Assembly (NCBI GenBank): GCA_023548195.1 | Contig: JAJHZJ010000009.1 | Span: forward strand, 1,469,501 to 1,533,500 | Length of the DNA stretch: 64,000 nucleotides | From: Bettongia penicillata ogilbyi | Taxonomy: Eukaryota; Chordata; Mammalia; Diprotodontia; Potoroidae | Reading direction: 5' to 3' | In this document: positions 55,280-64,000 of the stretch, piece by piece | Layout of the letters: each line of letters begins with the position of its first letter | Numbering within the stretch: position 1 is the first letter of the stretch | Program-made: the position numbers and the translations under genes | Notes under the pieces: generated by a model | The model's input: only the letters and a program-made list of their open reading frames with translations | Told to the model about the DNA's origin: nothing | Databases searched by the model: none

Positions 55280-57210
55280 GTGCCGTGTTTGCATCATCTT
55301 TTCTATCCTGCTAACATTTTTTCCGTGATCAGATAGGAGCAAAGGCTGGGGCATATGAAGGTGAGATGGGACAAGGATGTAACTGCCGGTAGAAAGCGAT
55401 CTAGGAGAAGAAATATGTGAAGTACTTAAATAGGAGATGATTCGAGGATAGAAAAATTGCTATATAAATGTTACCTGCTAACCTCCTTGATTTATTGAAG
55501 ACTGGCAGTCTAACACTCAAACACCTGCTCTTGAAATGATTACATTACAGAGGGCCAGGAAAAACCAGTTAGTATTTCTTTCCAGTGTTCTATTCATTGT
55601 CAAAATTTGCCTTCACCTTTACAGTCATGCATTGTTGATCACTGACAGCTCAGCACCCTGCTTCCTTCCCACATTCTCTGCAGAACTGTCCATGAAAGTT
55701 TTTATTTTCTTGAAGCAGTATATCATTCCTTTCCTTTAATCAGTCTGAGAAGCCTAGTATACGTATTTTCTTTTATTTCACCGTAGATTGGAAAAATATT
55801 AGGGAGATTTAACCTAGAATATTCAGGTTCAGTTTGTAGAACAGAAATAGAAAAGGGACATTTTTGTGAGAAATTATTCCTTTGCAATCATACTTGATTT
55901 AGTATGGGCTTTGCGGAAGAACATTACTTTATGAGATGGCTAAGTAATTAACACCTGCCCTTGTAAAGTCTTTAAGTCTAAAGCTGACTGAAATATGGTA
56001 AGGTCTTTGTAATATGCAGAGAAATGGTTCCATTAAAAATTAAGTGAAACTTTGTAATGCTCAGGATTGACTTCTCATCTGCCCTTCTAGATTGGTAGTT
56101 ATATAGCTCTTGTCAGAGTTTACATTCTTAACTAGGTCACTTTCTGATGAAAGTAACCCAGATGTTACAGAGGATAGTCTGTTGGCAGTTTATAATTTAG
56201 TAGAGGGGTATTAAGGTATAAGATAGCTCTTTATTACTCTGCAGTTTTTAAATCCATCGACTGTATCTAGGCATTTTCATGAGGCAGTACATCTGTTTCA
56301 CATTCTACCAGAATAGATATCCCTCTATTAAGGATGCAGGTAACTTTAATTTCTATAAAATACTTCTGAATGCCACAGTATCACTTTGACTATGCTGTTT
56401 TTTCATACTTAGAAAGCTTCACTGAATTAGTCTAAAATCTCTTCATTTGGCTGTAACAGATTATGTTGTAGACCCTTGGTAATAAAGTGAGAATATTATG
56501 GATTTGAGGAAACATTCTTAACTGTCCTTAAAAATAAATATTATTTTTCATAGTGTGCATATGATAAAATTAGTTTTAATGTGTATTTTATATATATATT
56601 AGTCTCATTTAAATTTTTCTTAGAGTTCTCTATTCTATGAAAGATATAGTATATTTAAGAAAATTATTCTCAAGAAACCTCTCAGCTCTCTTCCTGGAAC
56701 CATCCTAAACTCTTAACTCAATTCTGTTCTTTGTATCAACCCTGGTTTGAAAAGTAAACAAGTATTGCATACAACTAGAGTGTACACTTAAACAATTAAC
56801 ATAAGTAGCTGAAGAAGGAAGAAATAAATAAAAGGAATATAACAGAAATTACCCCCTTGGTGGGATAAAAGGGCGGGAGGGAAAACAACATACAGTGCTT
56901 ACTTTTTTAAAAGAATTCCCATGTTGTATTTTTCTGCTATGCCATAAGGAAAAGGCAGGGATTGCAGGGAGAAAGAAAAGGGAGACGTAGATATCTCTGT
57001 ATTTAGGCAAAACAATCTGGACAGGGAAAATTGATGATCTTTGCCTCCAGACAGAGATTTCCTGAGAGAGCTTGAAAGTTGAGAAACATATAGCAAATAA
57101 AAGGATTTTGATTCTAAGCTGAGACTCCTAGTAAATGGATAAAGGGGAAAATTAACTGTTTGTTTTTAATTTAAAGTGGAAAATTTGTGGTTAAATCAGG
57201 TAATTCAAGC
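55280..57210. other. Low-repeat AT-rich tract
   Basis: About 1.9 kb without a repeat that I can name and without a long frame. Confidence 0.45.
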
Positions 57211-57212
57211 AT

Positions 57213-57292
57213 CCAGTCAGCAGTATTTGTTCATCTCCTACTTTGTGCCAGGGCCTGTGCGAAGTGCTGGGGATACAAAGACAGGCCCCATG
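57213..57292 (-). mobile_element. L2 LINE 3' end, antisense
   Basis: 'agtcagcagtatttgttcatctcctactttgtgccagggcctgtgcgaagtgctggggatacaaagaca' is a short antisense L2 terminus. Confidence 0.8.
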
Positions 57293-57574
57293 CACACATA
57301 GTAGGAAAAACATGGTTTTAAGCACCGCAATGTTAGTGTAGAACAGAAATTACTGGATCAACTGTTTGAGAGATAAAGGTCCCACTGTGCAAAAAAGAAA
57401 GCCATCAAGTGAGTAAAGAAGTATGGGTGTGTGTCACTTTAGGGTTATGTGTTTAATTGGATCTACAGAAACAGAAGGGGTGGGGCATGGGAGATACAAT
57501 ATTGTGAATGGAAAATATCAGGAAAGCTTAAAATCAAAATGAACCCAGTGTATTGATAGACTAGAAAATGTCTC

Positions 57575-57682
57575 TAGGTGGTTGTGGTGGTGGTGGTGAT
57601 GGTGATGGTGGTGATGGCGGTGGTGGTGGTGGTGATGGTGGTGATGGTGGTGATGGTGATGGGTGGTGATGGTGGTGGTAAT
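57575..57682. repeat. TGG/TGA trinucleotide-derived minisatellite
   Basis: Over 100 bases of GGT and GAT triplets arrange into higher-order GGTGGTGAT units. It shows no coding context. Confidence 0.95.
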
Positions 57683-58029
57683 AAGCACTTGCCTTTATAG
57701 CTTTATACTTTATTCCTGGGTTGTTAGATCTCCTTCCTGTTCCTACCTCCAGTGCTCCGGTACTGTGCTTTCTTGAAGAAATGCTATGTAGCTCCCCATG
57801 TTTTTGAATGGATTTATTCCACTATGATTGAGCCTTGGTATGAGCTGGGAAATGAAAACTGCTCCCTTGCCTCAACTGGTGTAATTGATGAGATTCGTCC
57901 CTCTTCCCTTTAGGAGTAGCATATTCTTCTCTAAGGTGGGCTTCTTGTGAATTTCATTGTTGTGGCTTGAGCTTGCCAAGAAACCCTCTGATTATCTGGA
58001 CGTAGCAGTCAGAGTGGGAGGGTCCCCAG

Positions 58030-58145
58030 GGACAAGCACTTTAGAGCTGGAGAGGACCAGTCCAGCTCCTCTAGTCTACAGTTGAAGAAAATGAGAGAGT
58101 TGAAGTCCCTTGCCTAAGGCCGCACCGCACCGGTGGTGAGCTGCC
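58030..58145 (-). mobile_element. MIR-type SINE fragment, antisense
   Basis: 'actttagagctggagaggaccagtccagctcctctagtctacagttgaagaaaatgagagagttgaagtcccttgcctaaggc' is the antisense MIR core. Confidence 0.7.
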
Positions 58146-58359
58146 ATCTCAGTATGACAGGGTTACCACAGGGATTAAGTAGAGCCTGCTGACACTAATG
58201 GCATCCTTGCCAGGCATGAAAGGCTATGCCTGCATTTGAATGCTTATAATTTGCACAACAAATAATACTCTTACTTTACCTATAAAGGAGTCCTTTAACT
58301 ATCTTACTATGCATATGGCTGTGAACTTTTTCTATATTAAGTATGAACTTGGTTTAGTC

Positions 58360-58545
58360 TCCCAGTACACCACCAAGAACAACTAAACAGGCCCAAAACA
58401 TGCTACCCCACCTCCACAGGGAGGGATGACGGGCAGCCAAAGTTCATTTTGAGGCTTTATTTTTTTGGACATGACCAATTCTGGACTTTGTTTTGCTTGA
58501 CTACACATCTTTATAAAAGGATCCTGAAAATAAAATTAACTTGAA
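58360..58545 (+). mobile_element. Possible LINE-1/HAL1 3' UTR fragment
   Basis: 'ggacatgaccaattctggactttgttttgcttgactacacatctttataa', then 'aaaataaaattaactt' resembles LINE-1 3' untranslated sequence of another subfamily. Confidence 0.4.
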
Positions 58546-58549
58546 TTTA

Positions 58550-59595
58550 AAAATTACACTGGTCAGTGAGCTGCGTATTTCTAGACCTGGAAAGAAGGAA
58601 ATAAAAGGATGCCAGTGTCGTTTAAATGTTACAAATACAGCATACCTTCTGAATTTGGGTAATGGGCAGGTCAGGTTTCCGTGTCAACAACTTTTTAAGA
58701 TCTCTGTGTCTTCTGCAAGGTGACAGGGGATCAAGTAGTGAACTACTACCTACTTTATAATCACTGTATTCATTAAAATTATTTGAGAGAGCCTGTTGAT
58801 TTCAATTCTGTAGACATACACAGTTTTTAAATTTTAAAATGTGATTTAACATTGATAAATCTGTTCTTTCTTTTGACTCGTAGAAAATGAAGTTTCTCAC
58901 TGTGTACCAAATAATAGATATTAATAATCGGAGTACCCTTTTCATCAAAAAGAAAATATAACCAAACTGTATAGCAGTGGGTGTGATACACTTGGTGCAT
59001 TCTGTCCCTTTGGCAACTCTGGCATTCCTTTCCTCCTTGACTAGGCTTCTATCCTTCCATTCTCTGTCTGCTGGTGTTAGGTAAGCATTACATATGTAAA
59101 ACAGTGGGGAATTTGAATATTGAGCCTTACTTCTCATTGTGGAATCAAAAACTAGTTCACTGTTAAAGGAAGTTCAGGCATCAGTCTATGGTCAGGTATT
59201 TAGGTGACAGGAAAGAAATAAGGTCCTTAAAATCACATCATGGATGGACTTCAAGTCAGCCGAGATTTTTTTTTTTTTTTAATTGCATGCACACAGAGAT
59301 GGAAAATGACTGAATAAATGATCCGAAACATAGGGGTATACAGAGGTCAGCAGCATTTAAAAGCTTGATTGTATAATTTAAGAACAATGCTTGTAAGAAT
59401 CCCAAAGAATTTCTTCTATTATAAACCCATATTAGAATGCGTTATATTAATTAAAAGGAAAAGGAGAACAATTAGACCTTAGAAGAGAGCAATAAAGATG
59501 ATTTAAAGGTTGGAAAAGTATATTGGTAAGTGAGTTTAATGGAATTATTTAGGTAGGACACTTAAACTTCCATTTAAACAGAGTAACTAAAAAGC
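58550..59595. other. Unassigned sequence
   Basis: No named repeat; a poly-T run lies at 59264-59281. The minus frame at 59137-58802 (111 codons) shows no domain. Confidence 0.4.
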
Positions 59596-59596
59596 T

Positions 59597-60106
59597 TGGG
59601 CAGAACTTATTTGTAATGTATCACCAAGGCAATATTCACAGTACTGATGGTGACTACAAATATACCAGCGTAGTTCTGAATCTCAGAGTATAAAAGATTC
59701 TCCACAAAAAAGGCAGAAGAAAAACATTTATTTAAGCACCAGGAAGCCAAATCCCAGAACCAGAAAACAAAATCTGTCATGGTGACCAAGAAGTTAATAA
59801 ACATGATCACAGCAGGGGGCAAAGCCATTCTCAAACCTCCCCTCCCTCAGCCAGGGCCTTCTCACCATCAACGGTCACAATGTGTCAGTTGGGCCTGTGT
59901 CAGTTAGGCCTCTGTTCTTTCCTCTCTGACCTGACCCCAGTCACTCACTTCCTCCTTGTTCTGCCTCTTCAGCCAGCTCCTCCTACCATATGTGACCCAG
60001 GCTCCCGGATCATATGGAGCTGTTAATTTTAAATCACTGTTACATTCAACCCCAAGATCTTTCATATTCATTATAGAGGTTAGTGAGGCAATTGGTATTA
60101 CAAGCA
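59597..60106 (-). repeat. 3' LTR of the ERV-L-like element (~510 bp)
   Basis: On the element's strand it starts TGCTTGTAATACC directly after the purine tract at 60123-60107. It plausibly ends ...GTTCTGCCCA at 59597, giving TG...CA ends. A polyadenylation signal (AATAAA, complement of 59727-59732) lies about 375 bases in. Positions 59891 to about 60040 match the 5' LTR piece at 61849-62007. The outer boundary is inferred from TG/CA and is the less certain one. Confidence 0.65.
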
Positions 60107-60123
60107 CCCCATCATTCCCCCTC
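60107..60123 (-). promoter_or_regulatory. Polypurine tract of the ERV-L-like element
   Basis: On the minus strand this reads gagggggaatgatgggg, directly followed by TG of the LTR. In retroviruses this tract primes plus-strand DNA synthesis, and its position fixes the LTR edge. Confidence 0.7.
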
Positions 60124-60638
60124 AACAAATGGGGCCTAGAATCTTGGGGTAAGGGTCTCTTCTCCCATAACTACTTCCTGCTGAGATTGGACATAAAACT
60201 GTCTCTGCCCCAAGAGCTCCCATTTGAGCAATCAGTTCTTTAGCTGGCATCTGGAGTTTGGTCAGCTTCAGGTCCAGAGATGACACATGACCATCATGAA
60301 TAGGAGGTGACGTCCGGCTTAAATGATCAGGCATCTGCAGGTGAAGGGTGCTAAGCCTGTAGGAAACAAATCTCGCACACAAGTTTAACAGATGAGAAAG
60401 CCAAAAAACCAATACGCAGACAAGGAAATAGTAACCAGAAGCAGGGTAGATACAGGGTCAGCTGTGGTTCTGGAGTCCATAAACTCACTGTCACAGCCTC
60501 GTTCATGGTAGATATATGAGTTAAGGGTACAATTTGGTAGTCATCCTCTCCTGAATATATAACAGTTAGGGTATTCGCTTTCCCATGTGCTATAATTCCT
60601 ACAGCCTTTGGAATGTCATCTGCATCCATTTTACCCAT
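60122..60638 (-). pseudogene. Unassigned segment between dUTPase and 3' LTR, with a hydrophobic stretch
   Basis: The frame at 60638-60351 (95 codons) begins with a short hydrophilic part (G-K-M-D-A-D-D-I-P-K). It then has a segment ending in I-V-P-L-T-H-I-S and a hydrophobic stretch of about 25 residues (L-Y-L-P-C-F-W-L-L-F-P-C...), long enough to span a membrane. A second frame (60412-60122) overlaps its end. It may be the degraded end of pol, or a relic of a further gene. Classical ERV-L elements lack env, so I do not call it env. Confidence 0.45.
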
Positions 60639-60727
60639 AGTTTAGCTTCTGATTTTATTCTACCAGTAGAAACCAATTCTTCATTTACTCTGTTAGTTAT
60701 TTCAGGAGGATAAATTTTCACAACTGG

Positions 60728-61054
60728 TCATGCTTCACAAGGAATAATAATCACTTGAACTATTCTATCATGTTTACAAAACTGTATGGGTCCATCACCT
60801 AAATTTTGGAATGTTACAATAATTTCTCCTTGGTAATTAGAATCTATCACTCCAGCCAATACGTGTATTCCTGGAGCTGCTAATCCTGATTTAGGTAATA
60901 TCCATCCAAAATGATTCTTTGGGATTCTCATACGTGTTCCAGTAGAGATTGTGCTTATTTTTTTCTTCTTCAACCAAAAGTCTTCTAAACAATATAAATC
61001 ATATCCTGCCGAACCAGGTGTCCCTGGATATGGTTCAGGAACATCTGAACTCAC
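60728..61054 (-). pseudogene. Retroviral dUTPase, broken
   Basis: The enzyme would hydrolyse dUTP to dUMP and keep uracil out of viral DNA. Four of the five family motifs are visible in the 108-codon frame. Motif 1 is A-G-Y-D-L-Y (residues 16-21), motif 2 P-K-S-G-L-A (54-59) with the conserved Ser, motif 3 G-V-I-D-S-N-Y-Q-G-E-I (68-78) with the catalytic Asp and Tyr, and motif 4 D-R-I-V-Q (96-100). The frame stops after residue 108, and the glycine-rich C-terminal motif 5 is not evident. The first codon is not ATG. In intact relatives this domain is fused to integrase, so here the join is frameshifted. Confidence 0.85.
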
Positions 61055-61341
61055 AGTCCAGTACTTAACATTTGGGATCTTCTGTGTTTGGTGTTTTCTG
61101 ATTGCAGATTTGGGATCATCATTCTGGCTAGAGGTGTACTGCCACCCAACAGTCTAGTATTCAAATTATGTAAAGCAGTGAACAAATTATCTTTCCAGTG
61201 TTTATAAGAATTATTAGAACTTAGCTTCCTTAACTGTTCTTTTAATAATCCATTCATCCTTTCAATTAATCCAGATGTTTGTGGATAATATGGAATACGA
61301 TATATCCATTCTATTTTGTTCAATATACAGTATCTCTTCAT
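61051..61341 (-). pseudogene. Retroviral integrase, catalytic C-terminal part, broken
   Basis: This frame carries Y-Y-P-Q-T-S-G-L-I-E-R-M-N (residues 18-30), the integrase block containing the third catalytic acidic residue (E27). A lysine- and arginine-rich helix follows. It ends just before the dUTPase in a different frame. Integrase joins viral DNA ends to host DNA in the nucleus. Confidence 0.85.
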
Positions 61342-61640
61342 TTCATTACCTTTGAAATGTGACCCATTGTTACTTTAAATCTGCATTAGAGTTACATAAT
61401 ATAGACTTATGATATCTAAAGTTTTACAAGTGTTTTTCTGGGTCGCGTTCTTATAGGGGCAAGCCACTAGTATACCTGAATAGGTGTCAACACAAGTACG
61501 TATAAATTTGCATCCTTTTTCTTGGGGTAGGGATCCAATATAATCTATTTGCCATATTTGGGCTGGTACTTTTCTATCTCTGCCGTTACTACCCAAGGAA
61601 CAGTTCATTCCTTTTCCAGCTGACATAATGTTCTTCAACT
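61342..61640 (-). pseudogene. Retroviral integrase, N-terminal part of the catalytic core, broken
   Basis: The frame at 61638-61375 contains W-Q-I-D-Y-I-G (first catalytic Asp, residue 32) and V-D-T-Y-S-G (residues 50-55). It then meets a stop codon at 61377-61375. Directly past the stop, the motif that should read S-D-N-G reads S-N-N-G (codon at 61371-61369), so the second catalytic aspartate is lost. Confidence 0.85.
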
Positions 61641-61848
61641 ACTTGTTTTAACAATGAATGAGCCATACCAATACCTCCATCTAGTGCCCAGTGGTGTGTG
61701 GCCTGGACCCTTAAACGGCCCACTCTTTGATGGACCCATTTTGCTAGTACTGGATCATCAGTTGGTGTCAGAGTAGGGACAGTGTGTTGAGTAGCAATCT
61801 TTGCTAGTCTGTCAGCGTGTGCATTGTACGCACATTCTGGTGTGGTGA
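61641..61848 (-). pseudogene. End of RNase H and zinc-binding region of integrase, broken
   Basis: On the minus strand, bases about 61835-61800 read N-A-H-A-D-R-L-A, the last conserved helix of retroviral RNase H. The following part (about 61745-61640) has the H-rich segment of the integrase zinc-binding domain (T-H-H-W), but the usual C-x-x-C pair is not complete. A frameshift separates it from the next integrase piece. Upstream of 61848 the sequence switches abruptly to LTR. Confidence 0.7.
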
Positions 61849-62007
61849 GGGCCTGTGTCAGCTGGCCTGTGTTCCTTCTCCTCTGACCCTAACCCCACAT
61901 ACTCACTTCCCCGTAGTTCGGCTCCACCCTTCCTGTTCTGCCTCTTCACCAAGCTTGTCCCACCACATGTGACCCAGGCTTCCAGATCATATGAGCATAT
62001 TAATTAA
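61849..62007 (-). repeat. Truncated 5' LTR piece of the ERV-L-like element
   Basis: The 159 bases match the 3' LTR at 59891 to about 60040 ('gggcctgtgtcag', 'ttctgcctcttca', 'tgtgacccaggct.cc.gatcatatg'), with several indels and a copy of 'cctgttctgcctc' spaced differently. The flanking part of U3 and all of the R/U5 end are missing. The LTR therefore joins RNase H directly. Confidence 0.7.
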
Positions 62008-62404
62008 TGAGAAAGATCTTTCCATTTTCAATTACTATTAAAGATATTAATAAGGATGAGACACTTCAGATTCTGAACAACTTTCTAAACCATCAAAAAT
62101 ATAATTATGTTCAATACTCTTTATGTTTACTTTTTTCCAGTCTTGAAAAATGTTAATCTGTATATGGTATACTTGGCAGCACTCACTTAACCAGAGTATG
62201 TTCTTCTCCAACTATTCTGAATAGGCAAAAGTATTTCATATCAGCTACCTTTATAAAGTATTATTTGTATGGAGATGTTTACCATATGGAGAAAAGGAAT
62301 TAAGGTATAGAATCTTTAGAAGTCTTTTTAGGAAAAGTTAGTCGTGCTGGAAATGTTTCACTTTTGTTTATCCCATAACCTGGGAGGTTTAACACAACAC
62401 CCCA
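62008..62404. other. Unassigned sequence
   Basis: Nothing recognised. Confidence 0.4.
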
Positions 62405-62407
62405 AAG

Positions 62408-62578
62408 CCTCAAAGTGAAATGGAAAGAGCCCTGGGTCTGGGTCCTAGATCCAGATCTTACCTGATTCTTGATACCTGTGTAACCTCGGACTCAGCTTCC
62501 CTGGTCAGTGATTTCCTCATCTGTAAAATGAGAAAATGACACTAGACAGCTTCTGATGTTCTATGCAGTTCTGTATCT
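62408..62578 (+). mobile_element. MIR-type SINE, sense
   Basis: 'tggaaagagccctgggtctgggtcctagatccagatc', 'tgtgtaacctcggactcagcttccctgg', 'atttcctcatctgtaaaatgagaaaatgacactagacagctt' is a complete sense MIR. Confidence 0.85.
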
Positions 62579-62959
62579 AAATCTTTTGGCCCCTTTCTGT
62601 CTTGGAAGTGTTTGGAGAAACTGGAGTCAAAATCCATAGATTCCATAAAATGAAGGATGGAATTTAAAAATACTTTCTTGTACCATCAAATTACAAACAT
62701 AAATTCATTTAGAAAAAAAAACTGACAAGCAAATTAAATCTAAGGCAATCAACAGAGACTTGTGCTTTTTTTTTTTAATGGTCTTTTTCCCCTAAAAGAA
62801 AAAAAATTGGGGGTGGCAGCTTTATGAGCAATATAGACAGTTATGAGCATCTGTTTTTCTGATGTACCTGATTCCTAGAGATGACCTCTGTCCTTGTTAC
62901 ATGTGATCATTCATAGGACTTAGTGTGAAATTCAGTTTATAAACTATTTCTGTTGTATT

Positions 62960-63066
62960 GTTTCCAGGAGGGCAAGGGCCATCTTCTGCTTCCTTTTGTA
63001 TCCCTAGCACGTAGCCCATTGCCTGGCACAGTATAGATACTTAATAAAGGTTTATTGATTGATAGA
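62960..63066 (+). mobile_element. L2 LINE 3' end, well preserved
   Basis: 'aggagggcaagggccatcttctgcttccttttgtatccctagcacgtagcccattgcctggcacagtatagatacttaataaaggtttattgattgatag' is a nearly complete sense L2 terminus. Confidence 0.85.
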
Positions 63067-64000
63067 AAAGGGAGGGTTTGTATCTCATTGTAATCTATTA
63101 TTTTTTAACCAGTATTGGTACATCTTGAAATTTTACACTGGAAGGACACAAAATAATATAAAAATAACATTTCTTTTAAAATCCATTTGTAAAGATGGCA
63201 GTGTTTTAACCTGAAAAACACAATCTCGTCGTTCAGTTGGTGTAGAACTAGTTGCCAAGAAAGAGTAATGTAAGGATGGGGAGAAATAGATTTTCATATA
63301 AAAAGATAAAAGAGAAAATTCCTTGGGCTGAATATTTATAATTCAGGTTCTATTAAGAATTATACTACAACATATACTTTTGGCAATGTCTCAAAAGCCT
63401 TGAAAAACATTTAGAAAGATGAAGGAAATGTGTAACTTGACATAGATAATTTAATTATTTTTATTTTTATTACATATTGTATATTGAATATTAAATAAGA
63501 TATGGAATGTTAAATATTTTTAAAATATTAAAGTAAACATAAATTAATTTTTTAATTACCCCCAGATAGCTTATTCAACACAAAGCACCTAGATTGCAAC
63601 CATCTCATGTGTCTAGTTAGCTACATAGGACTGGCTCTATATTTTAATTATGTATTTGCACTTTAAAACTTGTGGAAAGCATCTACATCCTTCAGTCAGC
63701 ATGTAGTGGGGGTCATACGTGGGAGGTAAATCAAAGCTCCTGAAGAACCGAAAGTTAATTTGATTTGGTAACCTTACTGTTGGCTTTCAAATATTGTACA
63801 TCTGGGAAGTCATAGGTTCATGCTTATTTAATTCGTAATACTGCTCCTGAAGTTTAAACTCCTTGCCAGTACTTTACTCTAAATGAAAAGGAAGGCTATT
63901 TTCAATTCTTAATTGCTGCTCCTTCCAACTTTCAATTAAGGAGCAAAGGTATAGAAATCTTAATAGAATAATTTCTTGGCATAAAAATGTTTTAAGTGGG
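63067..64000. other. Low-repeat AT-rich tract
   Basis: No repeat or frame recognised. A TTTAT/AATAT-rich stretch lies at 63450-63560. Confidence 0.45.

Larger units (their letters stand above)
59597..62007 (-). mobile_element. ERV-L-like (class III) endogenous retrovirus remnant
   Basis: Read on the minus strand, the parts are: a truncated 5' LTR piece (62007-61849), the last residues of RNase H, integrase, a dUTPase, an unassigned segment, a purine-rich tract and a 3' LTR. dUTPase downstream of integrase is the known arrangement of ERV-L elements. Betaretroviruses place it upstream, next to protease, and non-primate lentiviruses place it between RNase H and integrase. Gag, protease, reverse transcriptase and most of RNase H are deleted. 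Frames are broken by stops and shifts, so the element is inert. Confidence 0.8.

Noticed and set aside
57575..57682. Repeat array as a possible CRISPR
   Set aside because: The units are triplets without unique spacers, and the context is a vertebrate nuclear genome.
60351..60638. Hydrophobic stretch as evidence of a retroviral env
   Set aside because: No cleavage site, fusion peptide, disulfide motif or immunosuppressive-like region is visible, and ERV-L elements normally lack env.

Overview
The window looks like non-coding nuclear DNA from a marsupial, AT-rich and crowded with decayed retroelements. The lineage call rests on repeat families that I recognise from memory: tRNA-derived SINEs of the Mar1 and WSINE1 type, an ORF1-only LINE-1 (HAL1 type) with the usual marsupial purine-rich 3' end, abundant L2, MIR and CR1/L3, and RTE/BovB-type LINEs. 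WSINE1-like copies favour an Australian marsupial, but this is an inference. I found no intact host protein-coding gene, no rRNA or functional tRNA gene, no CpG island and no CRISPR array. Almost all short open frames lie in repeats or are chance. The stretch is best read as intergenic or intronic.

Layout. 0-4 kb: LINE-1/HAL1 remnants. 4-9.1 kb: L2 and CR1, with a SINE bounded by a 13-bp target-site duplication inside an L2. 9.5-12 kb: two antisense LINE-1 3' regions in series. 12.9-18.8 kb: old LINE-1 ORF2 pieces split by a BovB-like RTE and by an unclassified 360-bp insert, preceded by a purine-rich block I could not classify. 19-20.5 kb: MIR and L2. 20.5-24.8 kb: long low-repeat tract with one convincing splice-site-bounded non-coding exon candidate at 22066-22160. 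24.8-36 kb: Mar1-like SINE, CR1, MIR, L2 and RTE fragments. 36-46.5 kb: LINE-1 antisense pieces, nested L2s, CR1 and MIR. 46.5-53.5 kb: hAT-type DNA transposon relics, two SINE-like families sharing one 3' tail, a LINE-1 3' end and an RTE reverse-transcriptase relic. 53.5-59.5 kb: mostly low-repeat sequence.

The most informative locus is 59597-62007, a minus-strand endogenous retrovirus remnant. It reads, in transcription order: truncated 5' LTR piece, end of RNase H, integrase, dUTPase, an unassigned segment with a hydrophobic stretch, polypurine tract, 3' LTR. A dUTPase downstream of integrase is the arrangement known for class III ERV-L elements. All its frames are broken and one integrase catalytic aspartate is replaced. 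I did not find a convincing undescribed biological system. The leads that remain are the unclassified inserts, the region between the dUTPase and the LTR, and the exon candidate.
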